Assembly: GCA_000727475.1 (NCBI GenBank)
Contig: KL647290.1
Location: forward strand, 4,472,673-4,536,672
Source: Sarcocystis neurona
Lineage: Eukaryota; Apicomplexa; Conoidasida; Eucoccidiorida; Sarcocystidae
Length of the DNA: 64,000 bases
Direction of reading: 5' to 3'
Each line of letters opens with the position of its first letter. Position 1 is the first letter of the stretch. Position numbers and translations under genes: made by a program. The notes beneath the pieces are model-generated. The model made no database searches. It was given only the letters and a program-made list of their open reading frames with translations, and was not told where the DNA came from. Positions 60,901-64,000 of the stretch are shown here, in pieces.

Positions 60901-63128
60901 TTTGAAGGGGAAAAGCCAGAAGATGTCACCCCATAGACGCAATTGTAGAAAAACCCCTCGGGTGTGTTATGTGGAGAAATAGCAGCAGCGGCAGCAGGAC
61001 ATGCAGCACAAGCATCCGTGCCAGGAAAGACGTTACCAGCAGCAGGAGAGGCAGCAGGAGATGCAGCAGCAGCAGCAAGAGAAGTAGGAGAACACGTTTC
61101 TGCAGCAGGGGAGGAGTGCCTGCTACCAAGAAAAGAGTCGACCGCAAGTGGTGCTGGTGGTGGTGAAGATGAAGCAGCTGCAGCAGCAGGAGCAGCGGCA
61201 TGAGCTTGAACAAAAGCAAACTGGGCGAGAGAAGCAGAAGCAGCGGGGGCGGTGCAGAGAGACGCTTTTTTTGCGCATGCATTTTGTGGAAGGGCAGCGA
61301 GGCAAGTGTCAGCCACTTCAGCAGGTGCTGCTGCCTGAACGGAGGCAGGAGTGAAGATTTCAAAGTATTGTGCTGCTGCTGTGGCGGCCCCGGTGGAGTG
61401 TGCGACTGCTGCTCTTGCTGCTGTAACTGCTGCAGAGGGAGCAACTGCTGCAGGTGACGCAGCCGCTGCCGCAGAAGACACGTCCGCAGCAGCGGCACCA
61501 ACACCTGTGGCCACAGAGCCACCCTCCTCACACGCCGCTGCTGCTGCTGCGTCTCCTGCTGTTGCAGCGTCTCCTGCTCCTCCTCCTGAATTTCCCGCTG
61601 CGGGCAATGGTTCGTCGTGCCACGTCCCTCGTGGTGCTGCGGCCGGGCATACCGACGGCGGCGGGGCGGCATGGGCAGCCACTCCTGCTGTGAACTGAAG
61701 ACCGTCTGATGAATACAAACAAACCACGGACTGATGCGCTGCTGCTGCTGCTTCCGCAGGTGAGAGGACTGCTGCTGCTGCTGCCTCGGCGGGTGACAGG
61801 GCTGCTGCAGCTGCTTCCGCAGGGGAGAGGACTGTTGCAGCTGCTTTTTCTTCTTTGGCGAGAGACAGGGCTGCTGCTGCTGTTTCGACGGTAGAGAGCG
61901 CAGTTGCTGTGGCTGCGCCAGGAGGGGAAGTTCTTCCTGTCGGGGACAGGTCTGCTGCTCTTGTTGCTGCTCGCACAGTCGAAGAGAGAGGCACTGCTGC
62001 TGCTGCAGCATGCGAGATGGAGGCGTACGAGCTGCCCCGGCTGCCCCACATCGCAGCTGCAGGTCAGTCTAAAATGCTGTCCTCGCTATACGTGTGTGCA
62101 TCCCCCGCTGTCTTCACGTCTGTCCTAACTTCCTGCATGCCTACACATACCTTTCTCATATTCACATGTATATACATATATATATACACGAGTCAACATA
62201 CAAATAGATGCAAATACATATATATATAGATAGATAGATAGATGTGTAGGTATACAGGAAGGAATCGATACATGCGTAGACGCAGTACAGTAGTATATAC
62301 GTAATATATGTATGTATATATTGGTAGATAGAAAGGCTTGCAGGTAAACAGCTACTTTTCTTCGTACCTCAGAAGCTGTGCAGATATATATAAGAAGTGT
62401 CGTGAAGGAATATAGTAGGGGGTGGGAAAAGGTATACATACTGCGAAGGAATACCACAGCAACCAAGTGCTGCTGCAGCGGTTGCGTCGCTGCTGCTGCT
62501 CCACTGCAGCGCCGATCTCTCGTCGCCGCAGTCTGTGCCGTTGCTGCTGTGGCAGTGGCTCGCTGAGACTGCTGCTGGTAGCATTACTTCTTTCGCCTCC
62601 GCGCACGGCTGCAGTTCCTGCTCGGTCTCATATACGCTCCAAGTGCTGCTGCTGCTGTTGCTGAAACTTGCCCTTGGTGCTGCTCCTCCACGAGACGGCG
62701 CTGTTGTTGATGTGACTCACAGGCAGACACCACCGCTGCAGTTGTTCGAGCACGTGTCACTCTTGCTGTTGCTGAAGCAGATGGTGCGGCTTCCGTTGCT
62801 GAAGCAGACGCCGCTGCTGCCGCTGTCAGAGAGAGTGGAAGTGTGTCGCTGCACCGCCGTGCATCGATGCCCCAGGGCAGCCGCTGGTTTGTGCTGCTGC
62901 TGTTGCTGCGCGATGTTGCTGCTGCTGTGGCTGCTTCTTCGGCAGGGAGAGAAGCAGCCGCGTGCTGCTGCGTGTGTTGTGCTGCAGGAGCAGCTGCTGC
63001 AGGGCGAGGAGCGCGCGGCGCCTGGGCAACCCGACGCAGCTGCAGCAGAGTCCCCGCAGCAGTCGAGTCCCGGCTACGCGAAGAGCTGCCGCAGCAGCAG
63101 GAGCGCGATGACCCGCAGAGTGGGGCCC
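54919..63128 (-). CDS. Giant gene 2: Ala/Gln-run protein of ~2,330 residues with a faint EF-hand-like region
   Basis: Three exons join in phase. Exon A (62721-63128) after CTTCCTGCGCAG reads LLQLRRVAQAPRAPRP..., WGIDARRCSDTLPLSL and ends GCCT|GTGAGT. Exon B (55625-62056) after GACCTGCAG is open for over 2,140 codons and ends TGACAG|GTATAT. Exon C (54919-55061) after GAGTTTTCAG ends at TAG with SPEKLLYSCTTHVEKGRRKW. Exon B has Ala/Gln/Ser runs, tandem AAAGEQWT repeats, and SLYTP-type repeats. A folded-looking part (~57350-56330) reads RAADGGLLIRKEEAALLWKE, RFSDSNLRYIAAVFQRL, AEEVEQFWLAYACLQRE, RIDLLRFTRLLALLDGEALH and LRLRLIFLYFADDS. Order and spacing recall the EF-hand core of PP2A B''-type subunits (RYI..V.QR; F...D.D), but canonical Ca2+ ligands are incomplete and inserts interrupt it. 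The start exon is not found; the upstream sequence lies toward 63.4 kb. Confidence 0.65.
55062..55624 (-). other. Predicted intron of giant gene 2, microsatellite-filled
   Basis: Bounded by ACAG|GTATAT and GAGTTTTCAG on the minus strand. It contains TATATACACA and ACACGTG tracts from 55070 to 55490. The exon B frame stays open through part of it, which gives an artefactual C-terminus of Tyr/Ile/His/Thr residues. Confidence 0.55.
57585..57960. repeat. SLY-(A/T/G)-P peptide repeats in giant gene 2
   Basis: In the sense (minus) frame the motifs SLYAPP, SLYTPA, SLYGPP, ALYTPA and LSPYGSPA recur at intervals of about 15-45 residues, preceded by LYTLKGIPF. Spacers vary in length and sequence, so this is conserved at protein level rather than a recent DNA duplication. 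Confidence 0.6.
60330..60446. repeat. 24-bp minisatellite in giant gene 2 encoding AAAGEQWT
   Basis: Plus-strand unit CTGTCCACTGCTCACCTGCTGCAG, about five copies with decay at the 3' side of the sense reading (GEQWT, GEQWT, GEQWA, GGQRA, GGEWA). The unit is a multiple of three and keeps the frame. The Trp every eight residues is unusual for an otherwise Ala-dominated protein. Confidence 0.85.
62057..62720 (-). other. Predicted intron of giant gene 2 with TA and GATA microsatellites
   Basis: Bounded on the minus strand by GCCT|GTGAGT (62720) and GACCTGCAG (62057). It contains (TA)n tracts at 62165-62190 and 62216-62228, (GATA)n at 62226-62245 and TATGTA repeats to 62330. CAG sequence at 62460-62700 belongs to the 3' side of exon A's open frame, which runs to TAA 62584 if unspliced. 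Confidence 0.5.
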
Positions 63129-64000
63129 CTGCGCAGGAAGAACAGCAGCAGGCGCAACAAAAAAATGGCCCAGGCGGCGCGCGCTACGCAGCAGGACTCA
63201 GATTCTCTGCCGCAGGCCAGCAGCAGCACGACACCACTTGGGGCACACAGATGTGTGTGGCGGGGCACCAAGACGCAGCCCTGCAGCTGCGGCGGCATGC
63301 TGTCGCCAGCGCAGCAGCCCGTTCAAGCGGCAGCAACGGAGGGAGCAGCAGCAGAGAGTCTGCTGCTGTCTCAAAGAGAGAAAAAGAGACGAGACGGACC
63401 GAAAGGCTGCAAAAGTAGAGGCCACACCCCTGCCCAGCAGTGGTATACTTCAGTCTGCAGGTATATAGCGGAGGTCTCTGCATGTATGTGTTTGTGTCTG
63501 TGTACATACATATATATATACATACATATGTATGTGTGTATACGTTTGTATGTATGTATATGCTTCATACACACATATGTATGTGTATGTGTGTTTATAT
63601 GTATATATATGTTATATACACACATATCTCTGTGTATGTCTACGTATGTATGCGTATGTCTATAATTTGTACACATATACGTATTTGTGTGTGGATGTGT
63701 GTGCTCATGTTATTGTTGGCGGGAGACAACCGTGGAGGACTGCAGCAGAGAAGACAGAGGACCGCATGTTCCCCTTGTAAGTATCCGATTTGTCTCCATG
63801 TATTGACCCACACCCGTGTGTCTACTTTTGTGTGAATATATTTGTGTGGGGAATGCGCTCACCTCTGCATGCGTTTTTTCTGTATAGAGACGCAGTTCCC
63901 TATCTACTTCTGCACGCATGCGGGAAAGCACTCCCTTCCCGCCTTCCAGACATCGGAGAGTCGCGCACTTCCCGTCCACCTACACACACATGTTGGCATC
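63129..64000. other. End of window: CAG-rich DNA then TATGTG microsatellite
   Basis: 63129-63420 is CAG-rich on the plus strand and open in a plus frame (62843-63418, with a signal-like MPQGSRWFVLLLLLRDVAAA at 62867) that overlaps giant gene 2 exon A in antisense; I regard it as the weaker strand. 63480-63690 is a TATATGTATGTGTG microsatellite. 63700-64000 shows nothing recognisable. Confidence 0.4.

Noticed and set aside
60926..62011. 361-codon minus-strand Gln/Leu ORF
   Set aside because: Overlaps giant gene 2 exon B in another frame; the peptide is the frame-shifted reading of CAG runs and ends inside the exon.
1..64000. CRISPR arrays, operons, bacterial ribosome-binding sites, telomeric TTTAGGG arrays
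   Set aside because: None seen; gene structure is eukaryotic and no telomere-type repeat tract is present.

Overview
The window reads as nuclear DNA of a coccidian apicomplexan, most probably Eimeria. The evidence is that long stretches are built from CAG/CTG trinucleotides that encode Ala, Gln and Ser runs inside open frames (up to 10 kb without a stop), that these alternate with complex, repeat-poor DNA, and that genes are split by introns full of TA/TACACA microsatellites. This is the R-segment/P-segment organisation known from Eimeria chromosomes. Two conserved eukaryotic genes fix the biology: the spliceosomal protein U2 A' (start at 2387, minus strand) and ribosomal protein eL28 (25353-29073, minus strand). 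I cannot name the species.

Layout. 1-5000 is repeat-rich: the first two exons of U2 A' on the minus strand, with a CAG-rich 1.24 kb intron that may hold a nested gene on the plus strand, then Arg/Ser/Gln-rich open frames upstream of it. 5000-25300 is repeat-poor and gene-poor: a 438-residue secreted or membrane protein (12664-13980, minus), a roughly 207-residue secreted protein (21171-21794, plus), a possible retrotransposon relic near 16.9-17.1 kb, and many small 2-3 copy tandem duplications. 25353-29073 is eL28, whose 3.3 kb intron spans the switch back to repeats. 29-36 kb is mixed, with no secure gene. 36.2-47.4 kb is a giant minus-strand gene of about 3,600 residues. 47.4-51.9 kb holds microsatellites and competing low-complexity frames on both strands. 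51.97-53.4 kb carries a small multi-exon minus-strand gene rich in helices. 54.9-63.1 kb is a second giant minus-strand gene whose three exons I could join in phase; it has a faint EF-hand-like region. The final 0.9 kb is low-complexity DNA and microsatellites.

How the parts relate. Nearly all well-supported genes lie on the minus strand. In the two giant genes the sense strand is the one carrying CAG, so the bias of CAG over CTG predicts the coding strand. In the second giant gene the TA/TACACA microsatellites fall in the inferred introns, between exons that join in phase. The conserved genes were recognised by short conserved peptides and consistent splice phases, not by long ORFs: each exon is only 80-230 bp long. 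No search or RNA data were available, so every splice junction is a prediction from GT/AG, pyrimidine tract and phase.
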